From assembly GCF_900188255.1 (NCBI RefSeq), contig NZ_FZNS01000008.1:62001-126000 (forward strand): a stretch of 64,000 bases of DNA, read 5' to 3'. The DNA is from Hymenobacter mucosus (GTDB lineage: Bacteria; Bacteroidota; Bacteroidia; Cytophagales; Hymenobacteraceae). Positions 33,290 through 42,550 of the stretch are shown one piece after another. Numbering within the stretch: position 1 is the first letter of the stretch; the number at the start of each line of letters is the position of its first letter. Under the pieces are notes generated by a model that had not been told where the DNA came from, did not search any database, and saw nothing but the letters and a program-made list of their open reading frames with translations. Position numbers and translations under genes: made by a program.

Positions 33290-36200
33290 TTAGCCAGCAG
33301 TAGGCACCAGCAGAGCTAGTTCGGCGGCCAAAAGCTGTTGCACTTCCGGCCGGCACGAGCCGCACCCGGTGCCCGCGCCCGTGGTAGCGCACAGCTCCGG
33401 CACGGTATCGCAGCCGGCGGCAATGGCTTGGCGCAGGTTGTCGGCTCCCACGTTGTTGCAGCTGCATACCAGCTTGCCCAGCACGGGCGTTGGCGTGCGG
33501 CCACTGCGCAGCAGCTGGAGGCGTTTGTCGCTTAGCTCGGTGCCGTTCGCAATCAACTCCCGAAATTCCTGAAACTCACTTTTGTCGCCGATAAGAATGG
33601 CCCCCACCAGGCGGTCGTGGTGAATGATGCACTTCTTGTAGTAGCGCTGGGCCTTATCAATGAAAACAATCTCTTCGTACTCAGTCGAGTTCGGGCATTC
33701 GGGGAGGCCAATGCTGCACAAGTCAAATCCGTGAATCTTGATGATGTTCATGAAGGTGCTGCCGCGGTAGTAGCTGCTCACGTCGCCGCTGAGGTAACGC
33801 GCCACTACGGCTGCCTGCTGCTCGGCCGCCGCCGTGATGCCGTAGAGAGTGCCCTCAAATTCGGCAATTTCACCTAGGGCATAGATGTGTGGGTCACTGG
33901 TTTGCAGCCGTTCGTTTACCAGTACCCCCCGGCGGCACTCTAGCCCGCACTCGCGCGCCAGCTCCAGGTTGGGCACTGTGCCAATGGCCATGATGAGCGC
34001 ATCGCAGGACAAGCGGCGCCCACTTTTCAGGCCTATTCCTGTAAGACGCGCGCGGCCGTAGTACAGCTCAACTTCGTCGTTGAAGTACAAATCACAGCCC
34101 TGATCTAGCATTTCCTCTTGCAGAAGCTGGCTGCCTAGGGCGTCGAGCTGCCGGTCCAGAAACCGGGAGATGCGCTGCACAATGGTAACGCGGGTGCCTA
34201 TTTCCCGCAGAGAGGCCGCCATTTCCAGCCCCAGCAGGCCGCCGCCCACAATTACTACGTGCGCCTGAGCCGGCAAGTGGCGCTTAAACTCATCGGCATC
34301 GGTGCGGCTGCGCATGGTGAAGATACCCGGTAGCGTAGGCACGTTGCGGGGCACATTGGCGCGGCTACCCGTTGCCAGCAGCAGCACGTCGTACTCGGTG
34401 CGCTTGCCTCGCGAGTCCACCACGTATTTCTCGGTCCGGTTTATTTCCTCTACGCTCACGCCGCGCAGCAGCCGGATATTATATGCGGGCTCCTCGTGGT
34501 CTTGCATCTTCACCAGCTGTTCCCATGCCTGGTGCCCGCTGATGTAATCGGGTAGCATCACCCGGTTGTAGAAAGGGAAATCCTCCTTGCTGAAAATCGT
34601 AACCTCGTCTTCCTGGTTAAGCTCCCGATAAGATTTGACGAAGCCGTAGGCGCCCGCTCCGGCGCCCACTACCACAATGCGTTGTTTGGGCTTACGATAC
34701 TTTTCTAGCTGTACGGCGCAAAACTTAAAATCGGGCTCCTTAGAAATGGGGTCTAGCGTGGCCGAAGTCACGTTGTTGGCGCGGTTCAGGTCGGAGCCCA
34801 GAATTTTCCCCCAGTGCATGGGCAGAAATACCACGCCCGGTCGGATGCCCGTTGAGAGCCGGGCTGCCACCCGTACCGTACCCCGGCGCGACTTCACAGT
34901 CAATAAATTACCTTCGCGTACGCCCAGCGCCGCGGCGTCTTGGGGGTGTACTTCTAAGTAGGCCTGCGGGGTGTGCTGGTTGAGCTTACTGACTTTGCCC
35001 GTTTTGGTCATGGTGTGCCACTGGTCGCGGATGCGGCCGGTGGTGAGAATAAACGGGAAGTCATCGTCGGGTGCCTCGCTACGGAAGGTGGCCGTTACCG
35101 GATGAATGATGGCCCGGCCCGAGGGCGTGTAAAATTGCTGATCGGTGAACAGCCGGGCGGAGGCCTGTGGCTGACCGGACCGGTAGGGCCACTGCACGGA
35201 CCCTTGCTCTCGGAGTACAGTATAGTTCAGGCCCGAAATATCGAGGGTAGTGCCGGCCGTGAGGCGGGTATGCTCTTCGTATATCGCCTCCGTGGTTGGA
35301 AAGTCGAACCCCGGGAAGTTCAGGGCGCGTGCAAAGCGACAGATGATTTCGGCATCGGGCAGGGCCTCGCCCGGCGCTTCCACTACCTTGGGCAGGTAGC
35401 TAATGCGGCGCTCCGAGTTAGTCATGGTGCCTTCCTTCTCGGCCCAGGCCGCAGCGGGTAGAATTACATCGGCGTACGCCAGAGTTTCGGGCTTGGTGCT
35501 AATGTCTTGCACTACCACAAACTTGGCCTTAGCCAGGGCAGCTTCTGCCTGGCGCACCTGGGGCAAACTCGTGAGCGGGTTGGTGCAAATAATCCAGATA
35601 GCTTTGAGACGTCCGTCTTCCAGGGCCTCAAACATTTCGGTGGCGGTGTAGCCTGGCTTCTCAGCCAACGGACCACTGCCCCAAAACTGTTGTACTGCCG
35701 CCCGGTGCTCAGGGTTGGCTAGGTTGCGGTGAGCCGGCAGCAAGTTGCTGAGGCCGCCTACCTCGCGCCCACCCATGGCGTTGGGCTGGCCAGTAAGGGA
35801 CAACGGGCCAGCGCCGGGTTTGCCAATTTGCCCGGTGATAAGGTGTAGGTTCAGCAAGCTAAGGTTCTTATCCACCCCCATGGCACTTTGGTTGAGCCCC
35901 ATAGTCCACATCGACAGAAAGCCCTTGGCGGCCCCAATGTAGGCTGCCGCCAGCCGAATATCGGCTTCGGCTACTCCGCATAATTGGGCCGCTTCTTCCA
36001 GGGTGCGCGCAAACACCAACTGCCGGTAGGCCTCATATCCTTCGGCGTGCTGCTCAATGAAGGCTACATCAATGTCCCCGTTTTCGATGAGGGCCCGCGC
36101 CAAAGCTTGGTGCAGCACTACATCGGTACCGGGAAGAACTTGTATGTGCACGTCGGCTAGGGCAGACGTGTCCGTAGCGCGGGGGTCTACCACTACAATT

Positions 36201-36799
36201 TTGACGTGGGGGTTGGCGGCCTTGTGGGCTTCTACCCGTCGCCACAAAATGGGGTGGCACCACGCGGGGTTGGCGCCCGTCACCAAAAAGCAGTCGGCCA
36301 GTTCAATATCGTCGTAGCAAACCGGTACGCTGTCTTCGCCCAAGGCCATTTTATACCCTACCACCGCGCTACTCATGCACAAGCGGGAGTTGGTATCAAG
36401 GTTGTTACTGCCAATGAACCCCTTCATCAGCTTGTTGATGACGTAGTACTCTTCTGTCAGGCACTGGCCCGAAGCATAGAAGGCTACCGAGTCGGGGCCA
36501 TACTGCTCAATAAAAGTGCGAAATACGGCCGCGGTGCGGTGCAGAGCTTCCTCCCAACTCACGCGCTGTAGAGGCCGACTTTTGCTGTAGCGCATGTGTG
36601 GGTACAGCAGCCGGTCGCTCCGGTCGTTCACGGTGTATTGCAGGTTTAGGCCTTTGCTACACAAGGCACCTCGGTTTACGGGGTAGGCAGGGTTGCCAGT
36701 GACGGTGACGTCACCGTTCTTTTCCGGCTTAACTAGCACACCGCAGCCCACGCCGCAGTAGCAACACGTAGAAGGAATAGCAGGGGAGGCAAGGGGCAT
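33290..36799 (-). CDS. Assimilatory nitrate reductase fused to NADH-type flavoprotein and BFD [2Fe-2S] domain
   Basis: 1169 residues. Residues 1-700 are a molybdopterin oxidoreductase: N-terminal [4Fe-4S] ligands C12, C15, C19, C47; 'DTNSRLCMSSAVVGYK' with the probable Mo-ligand cysteine; 'MGLNQSAMGVDKN', 'GQPNAMGGREVGG' and a C-terminal MGD-binding beta-barrel. Residues from about 705 hold FAD ('IVVVGAGAGAYGF') and NAD(P)H ('VVIVGGGLLGLEMAASL') Rossmann folds as in NirB or NasB. A BFD-like [2Fe-2S] domain ends the chain (CSCNNV, TGCGSC). It joins the electron-input and catalytic parts of cytoplasmic nitrate reductase in one polypeptide. Third from last steps of the operon follow at once. Confidence 0.93.
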   Translation of the reverse strand: MPLASPAIPSTCCYCGVGCGVLVKPEKNGDVTVTGNPAYPVNRGALCSKGLNLQYTVNDRSDRLLYPHMRYSKSRPLQRVSWEEALHRTAAVFRTFIEQYGPDSVAFYASGQCLTEEYYVINKLMKGFIGSNNLDTNSRLCMSSAVVGYKMALGEDSVPVCYDDIELADCFLVTGANPAWCHPILWRRVEAHKAANPHVKIVVVDPRATDTSALADVHIQVLPGTDVVLHQALARALIENGDIDVAFIEQHAEGYEAYRQLVFARTLEEAAQLCGVAEADIRLAAAYIGAAKGFLSMWTMGLNQSAMGVDKNLSLLNLHLITGQIGKPGAGPLSLTGQPNAMGGREVGGLSNLLPAHRNLANPEHRAAVQQFWGSGPLAEKPGYTATEMFEALEDGRLKAIWIICTNPLTSLPQVRQAEAALAKAKFVVVQDISTKPETLAYADVILPAAAWAEKEGTMTNSERRISYLPKVVEAPGEALPDAEIICRFARALNFPGFDFPTTEAIYEEHTRLTAGTTLDISGLNYTVLREQGSVQWPYRSGQPQASARLFTDQQFYTPSGRAIIHPVTATFRSEAPDDDFPFILTTGRIRDQWHTMTKTGKVSKLNQHTPQAYLEVHPQDAAALGVREGNLLTVKSRRGTVRVAARLSTGIRPGVVFLPMHWGKILGSDLNRANNVTSATLDPISKEPDFKFCAVQLEKYRKPKQRIVVVGAGAGAYGFVKSYRELNQEDEVTIFSKEDFPFYNRVMLPDYISGHQAWEQLVKMQDHEEPAYNIRLLRGVSVEEINRTEKYVVDSRGKRTEYDVLLLATGSRANVPRNVPTLPGIFTMRSRTDADEFKRHLPAQAHVVIVGGGLLGLEMAASLREIGTRVTIVQRISRFLDRQLDALGSQLLQEEMLDQGCDLYFNDEVELYYGRARLTGIGLKSGRRLSCDALIMAIGTVPNLELARECGLECRRGVLVNERLQTSDPHIYALGEIAEFEGTLYGITAAAEQQAAVVARYLSGDVSSYYRGSTFMNIIKIHGFDLCSIGLPECPNSTEYEEIVFIDKAQRYYKKCIIHHDRLVGAILIGDKSEFQEFRELIANGTELSDKRLQLLRSGRTPTPVLGKLVCSCNNVGADNLRQAIAAGCDTVPELCATTGAGTGCGSCRPEVQQLLAAELALLVPTAG

Positions 36800-36840
36800 A
36801 CACAGGAGGCGCTAGGGTATTGGAAGCTGCAAAAAATGGC

Positions 36841-38151
36841 TTAAGCGCCGGCCAGCGCCATTGGAGCCGTTTCGGTTGCTTCTTTCAGCACTAAGCGGAG
36901 CAGCAGCACGAGGCCTCCTACCACGGCCACGCCAACACCGATGTACAGAAACGCCATAGTGTAGCTGATGGTAGCTGACTTGAACAGAAATCCTACCAGC
37001 ATAGCGCCCAGGTTGCCGCCAGCGCCTACAATGCCGCTTACACTACCAATGGCCTTGGTATTCACGAATGGCACGATGGAGTAGGTGCAGCCGTTGGCCA
37101 TTTTTAGGAACAAGGCAAACACCAGCATGGCCGCAATAGCCAGGGGTAGGCTAGGTGCCAGCGCAAAGGCGGCAATGCCTACCCCCTCCAGTAACAGCAA
37201 GCCGCCCAGCAACATCCACTTGCCCTGAATGCCGTAGGCACGGCCGGCCCGGTCGCTTACCACGCCGCCCAGGCCGCGAGCAAAGATGTTCATGAAGCCA
37301 AAAATGCCCGCTAGCATACCAGCCGCTACCAGTGTAGCACCAAAGTGGTCCACAAAGTACACGGCGGCTACATTATCAATGGTGATTTCGATGCCAAAGC
37401 AGGCCCCGTAGGCAAGCCCCAAGATCCAGGTGCGGTAATCACGCAGGGCTACCATAAAGGTGCCCTGGCTTTTCACGGCTGCATTGCGCTGAATGTCGGC
37501 GTAGTTGCCGCGGGGGGTGTCTTGGGTGTACTTGTAGTACAGGGCCGCCATCAAAAGCAAAATCACGCCGGGTACTACCATAGCTAGGCGCCAGGAGTTG
37601 GCCTTATCTACGTAACCCAGGCTCACGAAACCCGCGGCCACCAGCGGCATCACCATGTTGGCAATGCCCCCTCCCAGGTTACCCCAGCCACCCGCTACGG
37701 CATTGGCTGTGCCTACCACGTTGGGCGCAAACATCATGGAGGTGTGAAACTGCGTGATGACAAACGAAGCTCCAATGATGCCAATAGCTAGCCGGAATAG
37801 CAGGAAGCTTTCGTAGCTATTGCTCAGGCCAATGGTTAGCACCGGAATGGCGCCTACCCCCAGCAAGATGGTGTAGGCGAGACGCGGTCCAATGGTATCG
37901 CACAGCTTGCCCATGATGAGGCGAGCCAGGATAGTAGCGGACACCGAGGCAATAACGATGTTGCCGATTTGCCCCTTATCAAGGTGAAGCTGCTCACGAA
38001 CCAGAGGCATAAGCGGGGCAATGCCAAACCACCCAAAAAAGCAGAAGAAAAACGTAAGCCACGTCAGATGAAACGTGCGCATTTGCACACCCTTCGTAGC
38101 AAAGATGTTGAGCCGGTTTAGGGGCTGCTGAGCAGCAAGGGAAGCGTCCAT
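36841..38151 (-). CDS. Nitrate/nitrite transporter, MFS NarK/NasA type
   Basis: 436 residues, 12 hydrophobic segments. NarK-family signatures: 'FFFCFFGWFGIAPLMPLVREQL', the TM5 nitrate signature 'GTANAVAGGWGNLGGGIANMVMPL' and TM11 'GSVSGIVGAGGNLGAMLVGF'. An ATG 23 codons in (MRTFHLTWL) could also be the start. Located in the inner membrane, it brings in nitrate, and possibly exports nitrite, for the flanking reductase genes (49 and 41 nt gaps). Confidence 0.94.
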   Translation of the reverse strand: MDASLAAQQPLNRLNIFATKGVQMRTFHLTWLTFFFCFFGWFGIAPLMPLVREQLHLDKGQIGNIVIASVSATILARLIMGKLCDTIGPRLAYTILLGVGAIPVLTIGLSNSYESFLLFRLAIGIIGASFVITQFHTSMMFAPNVVGTANAVAGGWGNLGGGIANMVMPLVAAGFVSLGYVDKANSWRLAMVVPGVILLLMAALYYKYTQDTPRGNYADIQRNAAVKSQGTFMVALRDYRTWILGLAYGACFGIEITIDNVAAVYFVDHFGATLVAAGMLAGIFGFMNIFARGLGGVVSDRAGRAYGIQGKWMLLGGLLLLEGVGIAAFALAPSLPLAIAAMLVFALFLKMANGCTYSIVPFVNTKAIGSVSGIVGAGGNLGAMLVGFLFKSATISYTMAFLYIGVGVAVVGGLVLLLRLVLKEATETAPMALAGA

Positions 38152-38200
38152 GTGGGGGAGTAGGGCTAGGAGATACAGCAGAAGAAAATATTGGCGAGCA

Positions 38201-38551
38201 TTAGGCTAACCCGATGTATACAACATCGCCCTCCACCTTGATGGGGTAGGTTTGGATGCTGCACTCGTCGCCGTTGAGGCACTCTCCCGTGCGCAGGGAA
38301 AAGGTGCGCTTGTGAAACGGGCAGGCCACCTTGGGCTCACAGGTTTCGCCGGTGCTGCCAATCATGCCCCGCGCCAGCGCCATCTGTTGCTTATGGGGGC
38401 ACAGGTTTTGGGTAGCAAACCACTCGCCCCGACGGGCAAAGTTGAAAATAGCTACCTGCTCGCCCTCTACTAGGGCGCAGGCTCCGCCATCGGCGGGAAT
38501 GTCGGTAGTATGGCACACGGGTAGCCAGGCTACGGCAGTGGTAGTCTCCAT
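38201..38551 (-). CDS. nirD: Nitrite reductase small subunit (Rieske type)
   Basis: 116 residues. Rieske-like fold with intact [2Fe-2S] ligands: CPH in NLCPHKQQ and CPFH in ACPFHKRTF. Also 'VAIFNFARRGEWFATQN' and a C-terminal 'YPIKVEGDVVYIGL'. It is the small subunit of the assimilatory NADH-nitrite reductase, 79 nt behind nirB and 49 nt before the transporter gene. Confidence 0.95.
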   Translation of the reverse strand: METTTAVAWLPVCHTTDIPADGGACALVEGEQVAIFNFARRGEWFATQNLCPHKQQMALARGMIGSTGETCEPKVACPFHKRTFSLRTGECLNGDECSIQTYPIKVEGDVVYIGLA

Positions 38552-38630
38552 AAAAATCTATCCGTTAAGTGTTTGTGGTTGCTGAGCTAGGTAGGGGCAA
38601 AGAAGATGGAAGGGAAATAGACGGCCGGTT

Positions 38631-41135
38631 TTACCAGGCTTTTACCATCTTCTGTCCCCGCATTTCCTCAAATTCCATGGTAGGGTCTTTCACCTTCGGA
38701 GCATTCACGAAGTGGGTGAATTGCTTGCGCAGTTCAGGATTTTCTACCACTTCCTTCCATTCGCAGTGGTAGTTCTGGATGAGCAGGGCCATTTCAGCCT
38801 CCAGCTCAGCGCAAATACCGAGGCTGTCATTAATGACCACGTTCTTTAGATAAGCCAGGCCCCCCTCCATCTTGTTAAGCCAGGTGGCCGTGCGCATCAG
38901 CGGATCGGCAGTTTTGATATAAAACATCAGGAACCGGTCGAGGTACTTCACCACAGTATCCTTGTCGATGTCGGTCGCCAAAAGTTGGGCGTGTTGGGGT
39001 TTGGAGCCACCATTGCCACATACAAAGAGGTTCCAGCCCTTCTCCGTAGCAATAATACCGAAATCCTTGGCCTGGGCTTCCGCGCACTCGCGCACACAGC
39101 CGCTCACACCGCTTTTCAGCTTGTGGGGGGAGCGGATCCCCTTGTACCGGTTCTCTATTTCGATGGCAAATGATACGCTGTCGTGCAGGCCAAACCGACA
39201 CCAGGTGCTTCCCACGCAGCTTTTCACGGTGCGCAACGACTTACCGTAGGCGTGTCCGCTCTCAAAACCCGCGTTAATCAACTCCTCCCAAATATCGGGT
39301 AGGTCGCTCACGTGGGCCCCGAACATGTCGATGCGTTGACCACCCGTAATCTTGGTATACAGGCCGTATTTGTGAGCTACCCTACCTATCACCATCAACT
39401 GCTCGGGCGTTACTTCACCACCCGCAATGCGCGGCACTACCGAGTAGCTACCACCTTTCTGGATGTTAGCCAAGTACCGGTCGTTGGTATCCTGAATCGT
39501 GTTATGCTTGACAATCAGATCATTCCAGAGTCCCGACAAAATGCTGCCAATGGCAGGCTTACAAGTTTCGCACCCGTCGCCCTTCCCAAAATGGTTGAGG
39601 GCCGCGTCGTAGGTACGGATGTCGTTGATCCTGAGTAGGTCGAATAGCTCCTGGCGGGAGTAGTCGAAATGCTCACACAGCACGTTTTTGATATACGCTC
39701 CCTGCGCCGTGAGGGTACCATTAATTAGGTCTTTGACCATAGGAATGCAGCCTCCGCAGCCTGTGCCGGCCTTGTTGCACTTCTTCATGGCATCTAGGGA
39801 GGTAACATTGAGGTCGGTGACGGCAGCGCAAATTGCACCCTTGGTCACGGCCTCGCACGAACATACCAGGGCATCATCGGGTAGGCTCAGTACACCGGCT
39901 CCTTCGGCTGCCTCGGCGCCCCGCGCCCCTAAAATGAGGTCTTCGGGATGGGGAGGAAGCGCAATCTTGTTATTGACGGTTTGCAGCAGCATGTTGTAGG
40001 CCTCCGCGTCGCCGATGAGTACGCCTCCGAGTAGCAGTTTACCGTCGGGGCTGATATTGATGCGCTTGTACACCCCGTTGTGGGCATCCTCGAATACAAT
40101 AGAGCGGCTGTGTGGCTCAGCAATGAATGGGTCGCCGAAGCTGGCTACATCTACCCCAATAAGCTTAAGCTTGCTACTCATGTCGTACCCCGTAAAGGCA
40201 CGGGTGCCCTGCGTGAGCTGGCTGGCTACTACCTCGGCCATGTCGTAACCTGGCGCCACCAATCCGTAGATCATGCCGCCGTGCAAAGCGCATTCGCCAA
40301 TGGCAAAGATGCGTGGGTCACTGGTTTGCATCTCATTGTTTACCACGATGCCGCCGCGCATTCCCACTTCCAGACCCGCCAGCTTGGCTAGTTCATCCCG
40401 TGGGCGGATACCTGCCGAAATAACCAGCATATCAACTTCCAAAATAGAGCCATCGCCAAAATGCAAGGCCTCTATTTTTCCTTCCCCGGCAATGCTCGAC
40501 GTAGCCTTGCTCAAATGAATTTGCAGTCCTAGCGCTTCCAGCTTGGTTTGCAGCATCTGACTACCAGCCGCATCAATCTGCCGCGGCATAAGCCGTGGAG
40601 CAAATTCTACCACGTGAGTCTCGGGCACGCCCAAATCGAGCAAGGCTTTTGCTGCTTCCAAGCCAAGCAGTCCGCCACCTAGTACTGCCCCGCTTCGAGC
40701 AGTAGCTGCACTGGCTTTAATTTCTTCAAGGTCCTCAATGGTGCGGTATACCATCACACCTTCTTTCTCAACTCCGGGAATGTCGGGCACAAAGGCCGAC
40801 GAGCCAGTAGCCAGTACCAAGTAGTCGTAGGGCTGTATAAGGCCACTGCGTGAGTGTACCGTTTGGCTGGCGCGGTCAATTTCCAGCACGGGGTCGCCGA
40901 GGTGTAGCACTACCCCATGGTCGTGGTACCATTGTAGGGGCGCCATCAACAGATCGTCGGCCGTTTTGCCCCCGAAGTACTCGCTCAGGTGCACCCGGTC
41001 GTAAGCCACTCGCGGCTCCTCCCCAAAAACAACCAACTTGAAAACCGACGTTTTGGCGAGAAGCTTTTCACAAAACTTGTAGCCAACCATGCCATTGCCA
41101 ATTACAACGACGGTAGGAACGTGCTGCGGTACCAT
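38631..41135 (-). CDS. nirB: NADH-dependent nitrite reductase large subunit
   Basis: 834 residues in the normal NirB order: FAD Rossmann fold ('VVVIGNGMVGYKF'), NADH fold ('SGAVLGGGLLGLEAAKAL'), BFD-like [2Fe-2S] domain ('CSCEAVTKG', 'NKAGTGCGGC'), then the sulfite/nitrite reductase half with siroheme-[4Fe-4S] cysteines C640, C646, C680 and C684 (SCVGSTWCRFG; SGCVRECAEA). It reduces nitrite to ammonia with six electrons in the cytoplasm. First gene of the seven-gene nitrate operon, about 130 nt behind its promoter. Confidence 0.97.
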   Translation of the reverse strand: MVPQHVPTVVVIGNGMVGYKFCEKLLAKTSVFKLVVFGEEPRVAYDRVHLSEYFGGKTADDLLMAPLQWYHDHGVVLHLGDPVLEIDRASQTVHSRSGLIQPYDYLVLATGSSAFVPDIPGVEKEGVMVYRTIEDLEEIKASAATARSGAVLGGGLLGLEAAKALLDLGVPETHVVEFAPRLMPRQIDAAGSQMLQTKLEALGLQIHLSKATSSIAGEGKIEALHFGDGSILEVDMLVISAGIRPRDELAKLAGLEVGMRGGIVVNNEMQTSDPRIFAIGECALHGGMIYGLVAPGYDMAEVVASQLTQGTRAFTGYDMSSKLKLIGVDVASFGDPFIAEPHSRSIVFEDAHNGVYKRINISPDGKLLLGGVLIGDAEAYNMLLQTVNNKIALPPHPEDLILGARGAEAAEGAGVLSLPDDALVCSCEAVTKGAICAAVTDLNVTSLDAMKKCNKAGTGCGGCIPMVKDLINGTLTAQGAYIKNVLCEHFDYSRQELFDLLRINDIRTYDAALNHFGKGDGCETCKPAIGSILSGLWNDLIVKHNTIQDTNDRYLANIQKGGSYSVVPRIAGGEVTPEQLMVIGRVAHKYGLYTKITGGQRIDMFGAHVSDLPDIWEELINAGFESGHAYGKSLRTVKSCVGSTWCRFGLHDSVSFAIEIENRYKGIRSPHKLKSGVSGCVRECAEAQAKDFGIIATEKGWNLFVCGNGGSKPQHAQLLATDIDKDTVVKYLDRFLMFYIKTADPLMRTATWLNKMEGGLAYLKNVVINDSLGICAELEAEMALLIQNYHCEWKEVVENPELRKQFTHFVNAPKVKDPTMEFEEMRGQKMVKAW

Positions 41136-41202
41136 AGGACCGAGAGGTTAAGTATACAAAAGAAGAAAAGTAAAGTGTGGGTGGAGCAGTAACTAGGAGC
41201 AA

Positions 41203-41267
41203 TACACACCTATCAAGAAATAAGACTTTTGAAAAAAGCCTTAAATTATGATGGGTGTAGGTGTGTA
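41203..41267 (-). promoter_or_regulatory. Nested inverted repeats in the nirB leader
   Basis: Outer arms TACACACCTA (41203-41212) and TAGGTGTGTA (41258-41267) are perfect 10-bp inverted repeats. Between them AAGACTTTT (41222-41230) and AAAAGCCTT (41234-41242) form a 9-bp hairpin with one G-U pair in minus-strand RNA. The outer right arm lies at the predicted start of the transcript. This could be a structured 5' leader or a pair of operator sites. Confidence 0.5.
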
Positions 41268-41275
41268 TATTCACA
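41262..41275. promoter_or_regulatory. Crp/Fnr-like palindrome at the nirB start
   Basis: TGTG-TATATT-CACA, a spacing like Crp/Fnr-family sites, overlapping the predicted -7 and start region. Only the four inner bases per half-site match, so this is a candidate site. Confidence 0.35.
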
Positions 41276-41304
41276 AATCTAGCAAAATACACCTCTCATG
41301 CAAG
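41274..41304 (-). promoter_or_regulatory. Bacteroidota-type promoter of the nitrate operon
   Basis: On the minus strand: CTTG (41304-41301), 19 nt, TAGATTTG (41281-41274), a full match to TAnnTTTG. Expected transcription start is near 41267, leaving a leader of about 130 nt. The rest of 41136-41648 is A/T-rich and holds ACACC/GGTGT repeats at 41289-41312 but no gene. Confidence 0.65.
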
Positions 41305-41648
41305 GGTGTTATTTGAATAAAAAGCAATTATTATATCAAAGTGACATAAAATTTATAGGTGGTGCAATTGTAAGCAGGTATAGGTGCCTGCACTACTTAG
41401 GTGATTAGGAACAGCTGCACGCGCAATACACTCTTGACAAACCAACTGGAGTAGCACACGCAAAATGCGTCCATCCATCTTGGATGAGGGCAGTATGCCT
41501 ATGCGGTGAATAGGTTCTCCTTAAGTGTAAAAACGTGCTTACCCTAGTGCCGCACTTCACGAAGCGGAATAATAATAAGGTAAACTCAACCTAACGAATA
41601 GGTTACAGTGTGCGTAAGCCTAGCCACATACCATACTTTCTTTTAGCT

Positions 41649-42326
41649 ATGAATCAGTCTTCAACTTCAACATCGCGCTCTGGTGGTCCCCTGCTCGACC
41701 AAGCTCTGCAATGGCTCAACCAAGGCAGCATGGCCGATATGATTGGACGAATCTCCCCTTCCTTGAAAAATGCGGGCAATAAGGTGACTACCAGCTATGA
41801 TAAGCTGAGCACTACACAAAAGGTAGTAGGCGGAGCCTTACTAGTAATAGGAGTGGGCTACCTCGCTAGCCGCAACAAAAATGCTGCGCAACCTACCAGC
41901 CAAGCTAGCACATTGCAGGAACTGCTATACTTTGTAAATGACCGCATTGAAGGATATCAGCGGGCCGTTGACGAAAGTGAGGATGCAGAACTACGGGGCT
42001 ATTATAAGCAGCTAGTAAGCCAAAGCCAGAAGTTTGCTAATGATTTAAATACTGCGCTGCGTCAGCAAGGAGCGGAGGAGCAAAACGCTACTACTCTCAA
42101 AGGAAAGCTGTACCGCCGCTGGATGGACGCCAAAGCAAGCCTTACGGGTCAGGACGAAAAAGCCATCCTCGGCGCCAATATATATGGTGAGGAATGGGCA
42201 CTGAAAGCCTACGAAGACGCGCTTAGCCAGGGCACTTTGGAAGGAGGCGTTCGACTAGCAGTAGAACGTCAGTACGCCTTGTCGCAGAAGACCTACGACA
42301 AACTGAAAAAATTGGAAGCGAAATAG
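41649..42326 (+). CDS. PA2169/DUF2383-like four-helix-bundle protein
   Basis: 225 residues from ATG at 41649 (MNQSSTSTSRSGGPLLDQAL); 13 more residues upstream are possible. One hydrophobic segment ('VVGGALLVIGVGYLAS') near residue 68 suggests membrane tethering. The C-terminal part, 'LQELLYFVNDRIEGYQRAVDESEDAELRGYY' to 'GANIYGEEWALKAYEDAL', is the ferritin-like helical bundle of PA2169/DUF2383 proteins, often stress-linked. Divergent from the nitrate operon across a 510-nt region; closed by the terminator at 42393. Confidence 0.8.
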   Translation: MNQSSTSTSRSGGPLLDQALQWLNQGSMADMIGRISPSLKNAGNKVTTSYDKLSTTQKVVGGALLVIGVGYLASRNKNAAQPTSQASTLQELLYFVNDRIEGYQRAVDESEDAELRGYYKQLVSQSQKFANDLNTALRQQGAEEQNATTLKGKLYRRWMDAKASLTGQDEKAILGANIYGEEWALKAYEDALSQGTLEGGVRLAVERQYALSQKTYDKLKKLEAK

Positions 42327-42392
42327 GGTTGCCAGCCGATGTTGCGACGTATTGCCCGTCGGCCTTTCACTTGCGAAAGGAAAATACCATAA

Positions 42393-42435
42393 AAAAGCGA
42401 GGCCGATACTTCACTGAAGTATCGGCCTCGCTTTT
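42393..42435 (+). terminator. Very long perfect terminator hairpin
   Basis: AAAAGCGAGGCCGATACTTCA region at 42393-42413 pairs perfectly with 42415-42435 (21 bp, single central base), ending in CTTTT. Separates the helical-bundle gene from the convergent tRNA and hscB genes. Confidence 0.9.
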
Positions 42436-42444
42436 CTACTCTAG

Positions 42445-42526
42445 TACCCAGAGCCGGGGTCGAACCGGCACATCTTTCGATATTGGTGTTTGAGACCAAC
42501 GCGTCTACCGATTCCGCCATCTGGGC
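42445..42526 (-). tRNA. tRNA-Leu (anticodon CAA)
   Basis: On the minus strand: acceptor stem GCCCAGA / TCTGGGT (first pair G-U) with discriminator A, D-arm GGCGGAATCGGTAGACGC, anticodon stem TTGGT / ACCAA with loop CTCAAAC (anticodon CAA), a long variable arm ATATCGAAAGATGT typical of class II tRNA, and T-arm GCCGGTTCGAACCCCGGC. 82 nt; CCA is not encoded. 24 nt downstream of hscB. Confidence 0.96.
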
Positions 42527-42550
42527 ATTTCAACCGTCCCTGTTGGTAGA

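Noticed and set aside
42445..42526. tRNA-Leu as an integration site.
   Set aside because: No integrase gene, no repeat of the tRNA 3' end in the window, and ordinary core genes on both sides.
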